Shown: positions 8,917-17,589, counted from the stretch's first letter. The stretch is 64,000 nucleotides of DNA from Mycolicibacterium poriferae (GCF_010728325.1 NZ_AP022570.1:372001-436000); one strand, 5' to 3'. A program made the numbers and translations. The notes: a model not told the origin generated them from the sequence alone.

Positions 8917-9297
8917 ATGCGACACAAGACATTTAACCTCGGATCCCTGTTCTTCGTGGGCGCCGCGGCGGCCGCGATCACGACTGCTCCGTTGGCGGGA
9001 GCCAATCCTCCGCCGCCGGCGCCTCCGCCACCGCCGCCGCCGGCATGCGTGAACCCCGACGGCGGGCCGTGCGTGGCCGGCCCGGGCGGCGCCGAAGGCG
9101 CCATCCCGGGCGGTCCCGGTGGCGAAGCGGGTCCCGGCGGAGCCTCGGGCGCCATTCCCGGCGGCCCGGCCGGAGCCGCGGGTCCCGAAGGCGCGACCGG
9201 CAGCCTGAGTCCCGTCGGCCCGAGCGGAACTGCCGGCCCGGGCGGCGCGAGCGGCTGCATCCCGGGCGTGGGTTGCGCCACCATCCCTGCTCCCTGA
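8917..9297 (+). CDS. Secreted Gly/Pro-rich collagen-like protein
   Basis: The 126-residue protein starts with a Sec signal peptide (hydrophobic core around residues 10-28, cleavage likely after the Ala near 29). A Pro-rich stretch (PPPPAPPPPPPP) and then a Gly-rich region of the kind GPGGAEGAIPGGPGGEAGP follow. The Gly-x-y character recalls collagen-like or PE_PGRS-like low-complexity sequence but is too short and irregular for a stable triple helix by inspection. Two Cys pairs bracket the Gly-rich part (CVNPDGGPC and CIPGVGC), suggesting disulfides. Function is unknown; a cell-wall or surface location is likely. A SigF-like promoter precedes it and an inverted repeat follows. Confidence 0.75.
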   Translation: MRHKTFNLGSLFFVGAAAAAITTAPLAGANPPPPAPPPPPPPACVNPDGGPCVAGPGGAEGAIPGGPGGEAGPGGASGAIPGGPAGAAGPEGATGSLSPVGPSGTAGPGGASGCIPGVGCATIPAP

Positions 9298-9314
9298 GTT
9301 GAGCTGAGCGGACT

Positions 9315-9345
9315 AGCCGGGCCTGAGACCTGATCAGGCCCGGCT
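9315..9345 (+). terminator. Hairpin terminator candidate without a U-tract
   Basis: AGCCGGGCCTGA at 9315-9326 pairs perfectly with TCAGGCCCGGCT at 9334-9345 across a 7-nt loop. It sits 18 nt after the secreted-protein stop codon. No T-run follows, as is common for mycobacterial hairpins proposed as terminators. Confidence 0.55.
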
Positions 9346-9459
9346 GATCCATGTCTGCACCACTTCTCGGAGTTCGGCATCCCGACCGACCGAGGCTCCC
9401 CGACGGTGCGGGTCCGGTGGCGGGCTAACCTGTGCGGGACGCACGAGGAGGTGGCCAGG

Positions 9460-10746
9460 ATGGGCGCGGACACGTCGGCGGGCCGGCGCTTACTGATCGA
9501 GAACGTCCGGATCTTCGACGGTGTCTCCGAGCACCTGAGTGACGGCCATGTCCTGATCGAGGGCCGCACCATCGCCGCTGTCGAGTCGTCGCCGATCAGC
9601 GCCGGCGACGATGATGTGGTCATCGACGGGGCCGGGCGCACGCTGATGCCGGGGATGACCGACGCCCATGTCCACCTGGTCGGCATGGCCAACACCGTGA
9701 TCGATCTCGTCATGGGTTCGCAGACGCAGCTCGCCGCCGCGACATTGGCGAAAGCCAAGGACACTTTGCTGCGCGGCTTCACCACGGTGCGGGACATGGC
9801 CGGCGACACCGCAGGTATCCGCAAGGTCATCGACGCCCAACCCGAGCTGGGGCCGCGCATCTACCCCAGCCAGGCCGCGATCTCCCAGACCGGTGGACAC
9901 GGCGATTTCAGCTTCGTCTATGAACGTCCGACGGCGCTGGGGGGCAAAGAGTCCCGCGCTGAACAGATCGGTTTCATGCGGGTCGCCGACGGTCCGGAAC
10001 GCGTGCTGGCCGCGGTGCGGGAACAACTCAAGCTCGGTGCCACCCAGATCAAACTGATGGTCGGTGGCGGGGCGGCCTCGCTGTACGACCCGCTCTACAC
10101 CGTGCAGTTCACCGCCGCCGAACTGCGGGCCGCGGTCCAGGCCGCCGAGGACTACGGCACCTACGTCGCCACCCACGTCTACAACGTCACCGGGATCCGT
10201 CGCGCGGTCGAGGCGGGCGTGAAGTCGATCGAGCACGGCCATCTCGCCGACGAGGCGACGATCGCCATGCTCGCCGAGCGCGGCGTGTGGCTGTCCACGC
10301 AGCCGTTCGCCGAACACGATCACGGCTTCCTCAACCCGGACAGCGCCGCGAAGAACAAGGAGATCTGCGCGGGCACCGATCAGTTGTACCGATGGGCGAC
10401 CAAACATGGCGTCAAGGTGGCCTGGGGCACGGATCTGCTGTTCGAGCCGGACCGGGATGCGCTGCAGAGCGACATGATGACGCGACTGGGCGAGTACATG
10501 ACCAACGCCCAGGCGCTGAAGATGGTCACCTCGGGTAACGCCGAGTTGTTCCGGCTCGCCGGCGAGCGGGACCCGTACCGGGCCGCCCGACTGGGCGAGA
10601 TCCGTTGCGGCGCATGGGCGGATGTGTTGCTCGTCAACGGTGACCCGCTGGCCGATCTCGGTCTTCTCGGCAAGCCCGAGGACAATCTGTGCCTCATCGT
10701 CAAAGACGGTGTGATCGTCAAGAACAACCTCGAGCGTGCCGCGTGA
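9460..10746 (+). CDS. Amidohydrolase superfamily metal-dependent hydrolase (imidazolonepropionase / prolidase-like)
   Basis: The 428-residue enzyme is a TIM-barrel amidohydrolase. Metal ligands are visible: the HxH of DAHVHL (His70, His72), a Lys in QIKLMVGGG that could be the carboxylated bridge, His in ATHVYN, His in IEHGHL and the Asp of AWGTDLL. The N- and C-terminal beta-sandwich pieces (LLIENVRIFDG and WADVLLVNGDPL) are those of the imidazolonepropionase/Xaa-Pro dipeptidase subgroup. The substrate is not predictable here. ATG 9460 follows GAGGAGGTGGCC; longer frames exist but lack such a site. The SDR gene overlaps its stop by four bases (GTGA), so the two are translationally coupled. 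Confidence 0.85.
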   Translation: MGADTSAGRRLLIENVRIFDGVSEHLSDGHVLIEGRTIAAVESSPISAGDDDVVIDGAGRTLMPGMTDAHVHLVGMANTVIDLVMGSQTQLAAATLAKAKDTLLRGFTTVRDMAGDTAGIRKVIDAQPELGPRIYPSQAAISQTGGHGDFSFVYERPTALGGKESRAEQIGFMRVADGPERVLAAVREQLKLGATQIKLMVGGGAASLYDPLYTVQFTAAELRAAVQAAEDYGTYVATHVYNVTGIRRAVEAGVKSIEHGHLADEATIAMLAERGVWLSTQPFAEHDHGFLNPDSAAKNKEICAGTDQLYRWATKHGVKVAWGTDLLFEPDRDALQSDMMTRLGEYMTNAQALKMVTSGNAELFRLAGERDPYRAARLGEIRCGAWADVLLVNGDPLADLGLLGKPEDNLCLIVKDGVIVKNNLERAA

Positions 10747-11522
10747 CGGCCCGGGTGCCGGCGACGCTGCTCGACGGGCGCGTCGTCATCATCACCGGTG
10801 CGGCCCGCGGGGTGGGCAAGGGCATCGCCGCCGCGGTCGCCGAACGCGGCGCCACCGCGCTGCTGGTCGACCGTGACGAGCGGTTACTCGAGGAAACCAC
10901 CGCAGAACTGGCGGCTGCGGACCACCGTGTCGCACCCCTGGTGCTCGATCTTCGCGACCCCGACAGCGCCGAACGCATCGTCGGCACAGCGGTCGAGCGC
11001 TGGGGCGCGGTGCACGGCCTGGTCAACAACGCGATCGCGACCAACGAACCCAAGCGGTTCATGGAGATCACCCGCGCCGACTACAACCTGGTGTTCGATG
11101 TCGGGCCCCGGGCCACGTTCGAGTTGATGCAGGCGGTGCACCCGGTTCTGCTGGCCGCCGGTGGCGGAAGCATCGTCAACCTCGGTTCCGGCTCCGGGAC
11201 GATGGGCAAGCCGAAGTTCGGCGCCTATGCCGGCGCCAAGGAGGCCATCCGCGGCATCTCCAAGGTCGCTGCGCTGGAATGGGGCCGCGACAACATTCGG
11301 GTCAACGTGGTGTGTCCGTTCGCCGAGTCCGACGGGATCCGCGCCTGGCGGGAGATGGCACCGGACGCCTATGAACGCAGTCTGCGCGGGGTGCCGATGG
11401 GCCGCCTCGGTGACGTGTCGACCGACATCGGTCCTGCGGTGGCGTTTCTGCTCAGCGACGAAGCGTCGTTCATCACCGCGCAAACCATCCTGGTCGACGG
11501 CGGCGCAGCAGGTTTCCGCTGA
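10743..11522 (+). CDS. Short-chain dehydrogenase/reductase
   Basis: The 259-residue SDR has the cofactor motif TGAARGVGKG near the N-terminus, the NN of LVNNAIATN, the catalytic Ser region GSGSG and YAGAK as YxxxK. The C-terminal FITAQTILVDGGAAGF is typical of classical SDRs. Its GTG start overlaps the amidohydrolase stop (GTGA, 10743-10746), so co-translation is likely and both may act on the same substrate. Asp after the second strand (VDRDER) suggests NAD(H) preference. The specific substrate is unknown. Confidence 0.85.
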   Translation: MTARVPATLLDGRVVIITGAARGVGKGIAAAVAERGATALLVDRDERLLEETTAELAAADHRVAPLVLDLRDPDSAERIVGTAVERWGAVHGLVNNAIATNEPKRFMEITRADYNLVFDVGPRATFELMQAVHPVLLAAGGGSIVNLGSGSGTMGKPKFGAYAGAKEAIRGISKVAALEWGRDNIRVNVVCPFAESDGIRAWREMAPDAYERSLRGVPMGRLGDVSTDIGPAVAFLLSDEASFITAQTILVDGGAAGFR

Positions 11523-11540
11523 AGCCCTGAAAGGAGCGGT

Positions 11541-12560
11541 GTGCAACCGATACCCGTCATCGCGCTCACCGGATATCTGGGCGCCGGGAAGACCACCCTG
11601 CTCAACCATGTGTTGCGCAGTCCCGATGCCCGGATCGGCGTGGTGATCAACGACTTCGGTGAACTGAACGTCGATGCCGGACTGGTCACCGGTCAGGTCG
11701 ACGAGCCGGCGTCGATCGCCGGCGGCTGCATCTGCTGCCTGCCCGACGACGGCGGGCTCGACGTGGCACTGGCCCGGCTGGCCGACCCGAAGTTGCGGCT
11801 CGACGCCATCATCGTGGAGGCCAGCGGCCTGGCCGACCCGCTGGCCATCGCCCGCATGCTCCGGTTCAGTGGCGTGGACGGCGTACGACCGGGCGGCGTT
11901 GTCGACGTCCTGGACGCGGTGACCCACTTTCAGACCGTGGACCGCGATCCCACCCCGCCTGCCCGCTACGCCGCGGCGACCCTGGTGGTGGTCAACAAGC
12001 TCGATCAGATCGCCGAGACCGACCGTGACGCCGTGTTGCAGCGAGTGGAAGGCCGGGTGCGCGAACTGAACCCGCACGCGCAGGTCGTCGGGGCGGTCGC
12101 CGGTCGCATCGACCCCGCGCTGCTCTACGACGTGTCGGCGGCCGAGGAGGAATCCGGGCAGCTCACCTTGCGCGAGTTGTCCTTCGACGAGGCGCACGCC
12201 CACGATCCCGACCACGTGCACGCCGACGCGGTGACCGAGATCGGCGACGGCTGCGTCGATCCCGGCGCGGTGATCGATCTGCTGGAGGATCCGCCGCCGG
12301 GTGTCTACCGGTTGAAGGGCACGGTGGCGATCCGGTACCGGTCCACCACGCGCGCCTACACCGTCAACGTGGTCGGGCCGTCGATCCACCTCGCGGCCGC
12401 ACCCCCGCGCGCGAGGGCCAATTCGCTGGTGGCCATCGGGATGCATCTGGACGTCGATGCGGTGGCCAAACGACTGCGCGACGCGCTGCTGCCGGTCGAA
12501 GGGGCACCACCGGCCGAGGGGATCCGCCGGCTGCAGCGCTATCGCCGCCTCAGCATCTGA
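11541..12560 (+). CDS. CobW/COG0523 family G3E GTPase (metal chaperone type)
   Basis: The 339-residue protein has Walker A (GYLGAGKTT, residues 11-19), the metal-binding CxCC in GGCICCLPDD (Cys63, Cys65, Cys66), and NKLD for guanine recognition. It also has a His-rich loop (EAHAHDPDHVHAD) before the C-terminal CobW_C domain. COG0523 proteins insert or deliver metals, often zinc, to client enzymes. The preceding amidohydrolase is metal-dependent, so it could be a client; that is inference from order only. An AAAGGAG site precedes GTG 11541. Confidence 0.88.
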   Translation: MQPIPVIALTGYLGAGKTTLLNHVLRSPDARIGVVINDFGELNVDAGLVTGQVDEPASIAGGCICCLPDDGGLDVALARLADPKLRLDAIIVEASGLADPLAIARMLRFSGVDGVRPGGVVDVLDAVTHFQTVDRDPTPPARYAAATLVVVNKLDQIAETDRDAVLQRVEGRVRELNPHAQVVGAVAGRIDPALLYDVSAAEEESGQLTLRELSFDEAHAHDPDHVHADAVTEIGDGCVDPGAVIDLLEDPPPGVYRLKGTVAIRYRSTTRAYTVNVVGPSIHLAAAPPRARANSLVAIGMHLDVDAVAKRLRDALLPVEGAPPAEGIRRLQRYRRLSI

Positions 12561-12578
12561 AGGCGCGATACTGGACGG

Positions 12579-12965
12579 ATGGCAGACCGCAACGTTCTCG
12601 GCCAACCGCTGCACGAATGCGGCACCGATCCGGTGACCGGTTTCTACCGTGACGGCTGCTGCAGCACCGACGAACAGGACCTGGGCCTACACACCATCTG
12701 TGGGGTCATGACCGCCGACTTCCTGGCTCACCAGCGTGGGATCGGCAACGACCTGTCGACCCCGATGCCCGCCTACCGGTTCCCGGGTCTGGTGCCCGGC
12801 GACCGCTGGTGTGTGACCGCGTTGAACTGGCTGCGCGCCCATCAGGACGGGCGGGCATGCCCCGTCGTCCTGGCTTCGACGCACGAACGGACGCTCGACG
12901 CCGTCCCGCTCGACGTGCTGAAGCGCTATGCCGTGGACGTCCCCGACGATCCGGCCGGCCTGTGA
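12579..12965 (+). CDS. DUF2237 family protein
   Basis: The 128-residue protein has the DUF2237 pattern: NVLGQPLHECGTDPVTGFYRDGCC at the N-terminus, LGLHTICGVMTADFL and PGDRWCVTALNWLRAH in the middle. Several invariant Cys and His residues suggest a metal site or redox centre, but no activity is established for the family. It follows the CobW gene by 18 nt on the same strand, which is consistent with a metal link. Confidence 0.8.
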   Translation: MADRNVLGQPLHECGTDPVTGFYRDGCCSTDEQDLGLHTICGVMTADFLAHQRGIGNDLSTPMPAYRFPGLVPGDRWCVTALNWLRAHQDGRACPVVLASTHERTLDAVPLDVLKRYAVDVPDDPAGL

Positions 12966-13037
12966 ACGAGGTGTTTACCTGAACCTTTCGGCAAATTATG
13001 ATCTTGGTGCTCCTTCGCCAGGGATCGAGGAACTCCG

Positions 13038-13562
13038 ATGGCCACATCGACTCATCGCGCCGCGCTGTTGACCTGTGCGTCGGCACTGTTGCTCACCGCC
13101 TGCAGCTTCTCGTTCTCCAGTGGCGGGCTGGACCACGAGAAGCTGCAGAACGCGATCACCGACGAGCTGAACACCAGCTACGAGACGATCTCCCAACAGG
13201 TTTCGTCGGTCGACTGCCCGCAAGACCAGAATCCCGGGCCCGGCGAGAAGATCCTCTGCACCGCGCAGGTGGGTGATCAGTCGGTGCGGGTCGAGTCGAC
13301 GGTCACCGACGAGGATTACAACGTCAACTTCGAAACTCTCGACACGCTCTACGATCTGCCCAGCGTCGGAACCACGCTGTCGGACGAGCTGACCAATCAG
13401 CTCGGCTTCCCGGTGACCGTGACGTGCGGGGAGGGCCTGAAGGCGGTGGAGATCGGGCAGACGTTCGACTGCACGGCCGCCGACGAGGACGGCGACGAGC
13501 GCACCGTACGGCTCACGGCGGCGCCGATCGGTGAGAACGACCAGTGGGAGCTTCTCGAGTAA
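13038..13562 (+). CDS. DUF4333-domain lipoprotein
   Basis: The 174-residue protein has a signal peptide and lipobox LLTAC (Cys22). Two tandem domains of about 65 residues follow, each with a Cys pair (VDCPQD...ILCTA and VTCGEG...FDCTA). This is the DUF4333 pattern found in many mycobacterial and other actinobacterial exported proteins. The exposed domains are probably cell-wall located with one disulfide each. Function is unknown. It ends 3 nt from the convergent hydrolase gene, leaving no room for a separate terminator. Confidence 0.82.
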   Translation: MATSTHRAALLTCASALLLTACSFSFSSGGLDHEKLQNAITDELNTSYETISQQVSSVDCPQDQNPGPGEKILCTAQVGDQSVRVESTVTDEDYNVNFETLDTLYDLPSVGTTLSDELTNQLGFPVTVTCGEGLKAVEIGQTFDCTAADEDGDERTVRLTAAPIGENDQWELLE

Positions 13563-13565
13563 TCC

Positions 13566-14432
13566 TCAGGCGGCGAGAAAGTCGAGGACTTCGCGGGTGA
13601 CAGCTGCCGCGTCGTCCTCCATCACGAAGTGGCCGGCCTCGGGCAACACGACGAGTTCCGCGCCGGGGATGTCGGCCGTGAGGCGCTCGGCGTAGCTGAC
13701 GGGCTGCCACTGGTCGCGTCCTCCCCACAGGATGCGCACCGGCAGGTCGAGGTCGCCGAGACGGGCCGTCAGGCTCTCGGTGTGCGCCGAGTCGTAATGC
13801 CGGACCTGATGGTCGAAGAAGGAAGCGCGGCCCAGCGGGCTGCGGTGCGGATCGAGATACGCCTCGAGAACCTCGCCGCGCATGCGGTTCGCATCGCTGA
13901 CGGTCATCTGGAGCTGACGGGTGAGCATGCGCTCGAATTCGGCGGCGCTCATGGCGGCATGGTCGTCGAGGTTGTCCCGGATGATCTGGCGCCACGTCGC
14001 CGACGGCCACGAGTCGTAGCTGACGGTGTCGATGAGGAGAAGACGGTGGACGCGCTCCGGCCAGTCGATCGCCAAGCGCTGGCCGATCGCGCCGCCGATG
14101 TCGTGGGCGACGAGGTTGACTCGGGCCAGGTCCAACTCGTCGAGGAGTTCGACCAGCAGCGCTGCCTGCGCGGTGACGGAGGTGTCGCGGTCCAGCGGTC
14201 GCTCCGAAGCCCCGTAACCCAGCAGGTCGTAGGTCAGGGTGCGGTAACCGGCCGCCTCCACGTGCGGCACCACGTCGCGCCACTCGTAGGAGTACGACGG
14301 CGTGCCGTGCAGGAACACCACGGGCGGGCCGTCGCCGCGGTCTCGGTAGGCCAGTCGCACCCCGTCGACGATGATGTCGTTGTCCGTCAAGGACATCGAG
14401 CGCCCAGCGGTCACGGCGGTTCTGACGGTCAT
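13566..14432 (-). CDS. Alpha/beta hydrolase, haloalkane dehalogenase / epoxide hydrolase-like
   Basis: The 288-residue hydrolase has the oxyanion motif FLHGTPSYSYEW and a nucleophile elbow AHDIGGAIG, with Asp111 instead of Ser. The acid is probably Asp in LWGGRDQW and the base His is in PEAGHFVMED. An Asp nucleophile is characteristic of haloalkane dehalogenases and epoxide hydrolases. The second halide-binding Trp of dehalogenases is not evident after the nucleophile (Ile instead of Trp), which favours an epoxide hydrolase or related ester/lactone activity. ATG 14432 has AAAGGAG at a good distance. A palindrome cluster lies 40-65 bp upstream. Confidence 0.82.
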   Translation of the reverse strand: MTVRTAVTAGRSMSLTDNDIIVDGVRLAYRDRGDGPPVVFLHGTPSYSYEWRDVVPHVEAAGYRTLTYDLLGYGASERPLDRDTSVTAQAALLVELLDELDLARVNLVAHDIGGAIGQRLAIDWPERVHRLLLIDTVSYDSWPSATWRQIIRDNLDDHAAMSAAEFERMLTRQLQMTVSDANRMRGEVLEAYLDPHRSPLGRASFFDHQVRHYDSAHTESLTARLGDLDLPVRILWGGRDQWQPVSYAERLTADIPGAELVVLPEAGHFVMEDDAAAVTREVLDFLAA

Positions 14433-14473
14433 GGCTCTCCTTTCGGGCGACCCCGCGCCGAAAGCCGCAGGTT

Positions 14474-14495
14474 CACAGATCTGTGTAGTTACACA
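14474..14495. promoter_or_regulatory. Overlapping palindromes, candidate operator
   Basis: CACAGATCTGTG (14474-14485) is a perfect 12-bp palindrome, and TGTGTAGTTACACA (14482-14495) is an inverted repeat with 6-bp arms and a 2-bp centre. They overlap and lie in the divergent gap between the hydrolase (start 14432) and the MOSC gene (start 14559). A dimeric repressor of the TetR or GntR kind would fit such a site. No regulator gene is adjacent. Confidence 0.5.
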
Positions 14496-14558
14496 CTGCG
14501 GCCGGCTCGGCCGAAAGTCAACCCGGCGGCCGTCTGATGATCCGGTTAGGTTTCGGAT

Positions 14559-15218
14559 ATGGCTTCGGTATTGACGGTGAACAAGGCGGTCGCGCCCGCC
14601 GCGCAGACCCCACTCGGATCGGGGATCGACAAGCGGCCGAGCGACGAACCGCTGGCGGTCCGCGCGCCCGGTCCGCGGCGCGGCGGGCTGGGCAGCGGGG
14701 TGGTCGGTGATTCGATCGGCAACGCGAAGTTCCACGGCGGCGACGATCAGGCGGTGTACGCCTACGCGCGCGAAGACCTCGACTCGTGGCAGGCCGAACT
14801 CGACCGTGAACTGACCAACGGCATGTTCGGCGAGAACCTGACCACGACAGGCGTCGCCGTCACCGACTGCCTCATCGGCGAGCGCTGGGCCGTCGGAGAT
14901 GACGGCCTGGTGCTGGAAGTCACCTCGCCCCGGACCCCCTGCAAGACGTTCACCTCGTGGCTCGGCATCCCAGGTTGGATCAAGACCTTCACCGCCGCCG
15001 GGGTACCTGGGGCCTACCTGCGCGTCATCACCCCCGGGACTGTGCGAGCCGGTGACCGCATCGAGATCATCGACCGTCCCGACCACACCGTGACGGTGGA
15101 AATGGTGTTCCGGGCGATGATGCTCGAGCCCGATCTGATGCCGTCCCTGGCGGTGGCCGACGCCCTGCCCGCCGCGATCAAGAGCAAGATCGCGCGCAGA
15201 GCGGACCGCCCGATGTGA
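14559..15218 (+). CDS. MOSC-domain protein (YiiM-like)
   Basis: The 219-residue protein carries a MOSC beta-barrel. Landmarks are KFHGGDDQAVYAYAREDLDSW, NGMFGENLTTTG, GERWAVGD and the SPRTPCKTF segment with the conserved Cys expected to hold molybdenum cofactor. The 3-alpha YiiM-like C-terminal helices follow. YiiM reduces N-hydroxylated compounds in E. coli, so a similar detoxifying reduction is plausible. ATG 14559 is the first good start. It is divergent from the alpha/beta hydrolase. Confidence 0.87.
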   Translation: MASVLTVNKAVAPAAQTPLGSGIDKRPSDEPLAVRAPGPRRGGLGSGVVGDSIGNAKFHGGDDQAVYAYAREDLDSWQAELDRELTNGMFGENLTTTGVAVTDCLIGERWAVGDDGLVLEVTSPRTPCKTFTSWLGIPGWIKTFTAAGVPGAYLRVITPGTVRAGDRIEIIDRPDHTVTVEMVFRAMMLEPDLMPSLAVADALPAAIKSKIARRADRPM

Positions 15219-15357
15219 GCTCGCTCCCACATCCCTCCTGATGGCGCGGGTGTCGTTTGACAGCACCGGCGCGGCGGGAACGCATTACGCGCGGCGGCAT
15301 AGTCGGCGCCGCCGATCATCTCGATGAAACCTCTTTCACCCCAGGAGTCATCGCTTC

Positions 15358-16599
15358 ATGCCTGAATCGACCGGAATCGAATCCGCAACCAATGTGGCCA
15401 GCACTGCGGCCTGGGTGGCCGGTGCGGTCGTCGCTGCCTACTTCCTCGGAGTGGCGCTGTCATGGTTACTGCACCGGTTGGGGCGCCGCAGCCAGGTCCT
15501 GCATGACGTCGCCGACCTGACCCGGCGCCCGGCACGCGCCACGCTGATGATCATCGCCGCGACCGCCGCGGTCCAGCGCACCGCCTCCGCCGAGGCCGGC
15601 TGGCGAGGATGGGTCGACCACCTGCTGCTCCTGGCGCTGATCGCGTCCGTCACCTGGCTCGTGGCCAGTTTCGTCAAAGTCGTGGAACGCCAGATGCTGA
15701 CCCGGTTCGCCGCCGGCGGAGACTCCGGCTTGGGCGACGCCGACCGGCACCGGCGCAAGATCATGACCCAGGTCACCACCCTGCGCCGACTGGCTGTTGC
15801 GGTCATCATCGTGCTGGGCGGGGCGGCAGCCCTGATGACGTTCCCGTCGTTCAGCGACATCGGCAAGACGCTGCTCGCCTCCGCCGGTGTGCTGTCCGTC
15901 GTCGCCGGCCTGGCCGCGCAGACCTCGCTGGGGTCGGTGTTCGCCGGAATCCAGATCGCGTTCTCGGGGGCCATCCGCGTGGGCGACGTCGTCGTCCTGG
16001 AGGACGAGTGGGGCCGGATCGAAGAGATCACCCTGACCTATGTCGTGGTCAGGGTGTGGGATGAGCGCCGACTCGTGCTGCCGTGTACCTACTTCACCAG
16101 CAAGCCGTTCCAGAACTGGACGCGCAACGCGACGGAGCTGATGGGCACCGCCGAGCTCGACGTGGACTTCACCGTGCCGTTCGACGGCATGCGCGCCGAG
16201 TTGGATCGCATCCTGCAGGCGAACCCGAAGTGGGACGGACGCGTCGGTGTCCTGCAGGTGACCGACGCCGTCGACGGCGTGGTGCGGGTGCGCATGCTCG
16301 TCAGCGCATCGAATGCGGGGGCGCTGTTCGATCTGCGCTGTGATGTGCGTGAGGGCATGGTGCAGTGGCTGCAGCGGACCAGCCCGGGTGCGCTGCCTCG
16401 CCGCCGGCTCGAGTACCAGACCGAGACCGGTGACCGTCGGGTCCAGCAGAACGGCGCCTACCGGGGCCAGCGGCAGGCCGATTCCGGTTTGTTCAGCGGC
16501 AGCGCAGAGGCCGAACGGCGCAGCCGCGAATTCGACGACGAACGCCAGCACGACGCCCGGCGCAACGGCGAGCTGGCCCAGGTGCGTTACGACGGCTGA
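15358..16599 (+). CDS. MscS-family mechanosensitive ion channel
   Basis: The 413-residue membrane protein has four predicted transmembrane segments (about residues 14-38, 64-80, 88-107, 141-160). They are followed by the pore-lining helix SAGVLSVVAGLAAQTSLGSVFAG and the MscS beta domain (GAIRVGDVVVLEDEWGRIEEITLTYVVVRVWDERRLVLP). The C-terminus adds about 50 charged, Arg/Gln-rich residues. It should release solutes on hypo-osmotic shock. The upstream gap of about 140 bp contains no gene. Confidence 0.88.
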   Translation: MPESTGIESATNVASTAAWVAGAVVAAYFLGVALSWLLHRLGRRSQVLHDVADLTRRPARATLMIIAATAAVQRTASAEAGWRGWVDHLLLLALIASVTWLVASFVKVVERQMLTRFAAGGDSGLGDADRHRRKIMTQVTTLRRLAVAVIIVLGGAAALMTFPSFSDIGKTLLASAGVLSVVAGLAAQTSLGSVFAGIQIAFSGAIRVGDVVVLEDEWGRIEEITLTYVVVRVWDERRLVLPCTYFTSKPFQNWTRNATELMGTAELDVDFTVPFDGMRAELDRILQANPKWDGRVGVLQVTDAVDGVVRVRMLVSASNAGALFDLRCDVREGMVQWLQRTSPGALPRRRLEYQTETGDRRVQQNGAYRGQRQADSGLFSGSAEAERRSREFDDERQHDARRNGELAQVRYDG

Positions 16600-16650
16600 G
16601 CCCGGCACCCGCGGAAATTGGGGTGCTCGAGCAGGTCTTCCCGTGTCATC

Positions 16651-17589
16651 GTGACCGTCGTGCTCACCGCGGACGAACTCGCCGACCGCACCCGCCGCGC
16701 GATGCGGGCTGCGATGTCCGCGGCCCACGAGCTGGGGGTGCGGGCTCGGACCGCAACCGTCCTGCACGACGTGTTCTCCGTGGTCGTGCACCTGGAGCCC
16801 GAGCCGGTGGTGGCCCGGATACCCGTGGTGTCCACCGGCGACGAATCCCCGCACCGACAAATCGGCCGGCAGCAGCGCGAGCTCGACGTCGCCGCATGGC
16901 TGCACCGGCGCGGCGTTCCGGTCATTCCGCCCTCACCACGGCTGCCCCGGCGACCGGTGCGTCGCGACGGATTCTCGATGACCTTCTGGGAGCTGGCGGA
17001 CCTCGCCCCGGATCACGGACCGTACCGGGGCGTGGACGCGTGCTGGAGCGCTGAACTGCATGCGCGCCTCGCGGACTATCCCGGCGCGCTGCCGTTCCTG
17101 GCGCCGTTCAATCACGGCCTTCCCGACATGATGGCTCGACTCGACACGGTGTCGCTGCTGACCACTGACGACGTCGCGCGGGCACACGCGGAGTTCGCCT
17201 CGCTACGAGCGATACTGGCCGACCGGGCCACCTTCGGGCGCACGTTTCCCGGCGTCACCACCCAGCCGATCCAGGGTGATTGCCCGTCGCACAACGTGAT
17301 CCGGACCATGAGCGGCATCTGCTTCTCCGACTTCGAGGATGTCTGCGAAGGTCCGGTCGAGTGGGACCTGGCGTTGATGGGACCGCAGACCACAGCCGAC
17401 TACAACCGGGCGGTCCTCGCACGTGGTCTGCGGCGCACGGACCCGAGTGTCCAACTCGTGATGGATGCCGCGCGCCGATTGCAGTTCCTCGGGGCGCTGA
17501 CGTTGATTCCTCGATTACCGGTGCTGGCTCAGGGTTTGGCAGAGGCGCTGGACGAGTGGCGGGCGAGCCCTCAGGCTGGCAGGCCGTAA
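16651..17589 (+). CDS. Phosphotransferase enzyme family (APH/choline-kinase fold) protein
   Basis: The product (312 aa) has an aminoglycoside-phosphotransferase-like kinase core. The catalytic loop reads QGDCPSHNV instead of the usual HGDxxxxN: the Asp and Asn are kept and the His is replaced by Gln. The metal-binding DFED follows in ICFSDFEDVCEGPVEWDLA. The substrate is unknown; such proteins phosphorylate small metabolites as often as antibiotics. GTG 16651 is chosen; a TTG at 16618 is also open. The 3' end overlaps the convergent gene at 17571-17589. Confidence 0.78.
   Translation: MTVVLTADELADRTRRAMRAAMSAAHELGVRARTATVLHDVFSVVVHLEPEPVVARIPVVSTGDESPHRQIGRQQRELDVAAWLHRRGVPVIPPSPRLPRRPVRRDGFSMTFWELADLAPDHGPYRGVDACWSAELHARLADYPGALPFLAPFNHGLPDMMARLDTVSLLTTDDVARAHAEFASLRAILADRATFGRTFPGVTTQPIQGDCPSHNVIRTMSGICFSDFEDVCEGPVEWDLALMGPQTTADYNRAVLARGLRRTDPSVQLVMDAARRLQFLGALTLIPRLPVLAQGLAEALDEWRASPQAGRP

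Noticed and set aside
10884..12614. Minus-strand open frame (576 codons) opposite SDR and CobW
   Set aside because: It is antisense to two genes with intact motifs. The translation shows no domain pattern.
15466..16905. Minus-strand open frame (479 codons) opposite MscS
   Set aside because: The plus-strand MscS and kinase genes explain the region; the antisense translation lacks any family motif.
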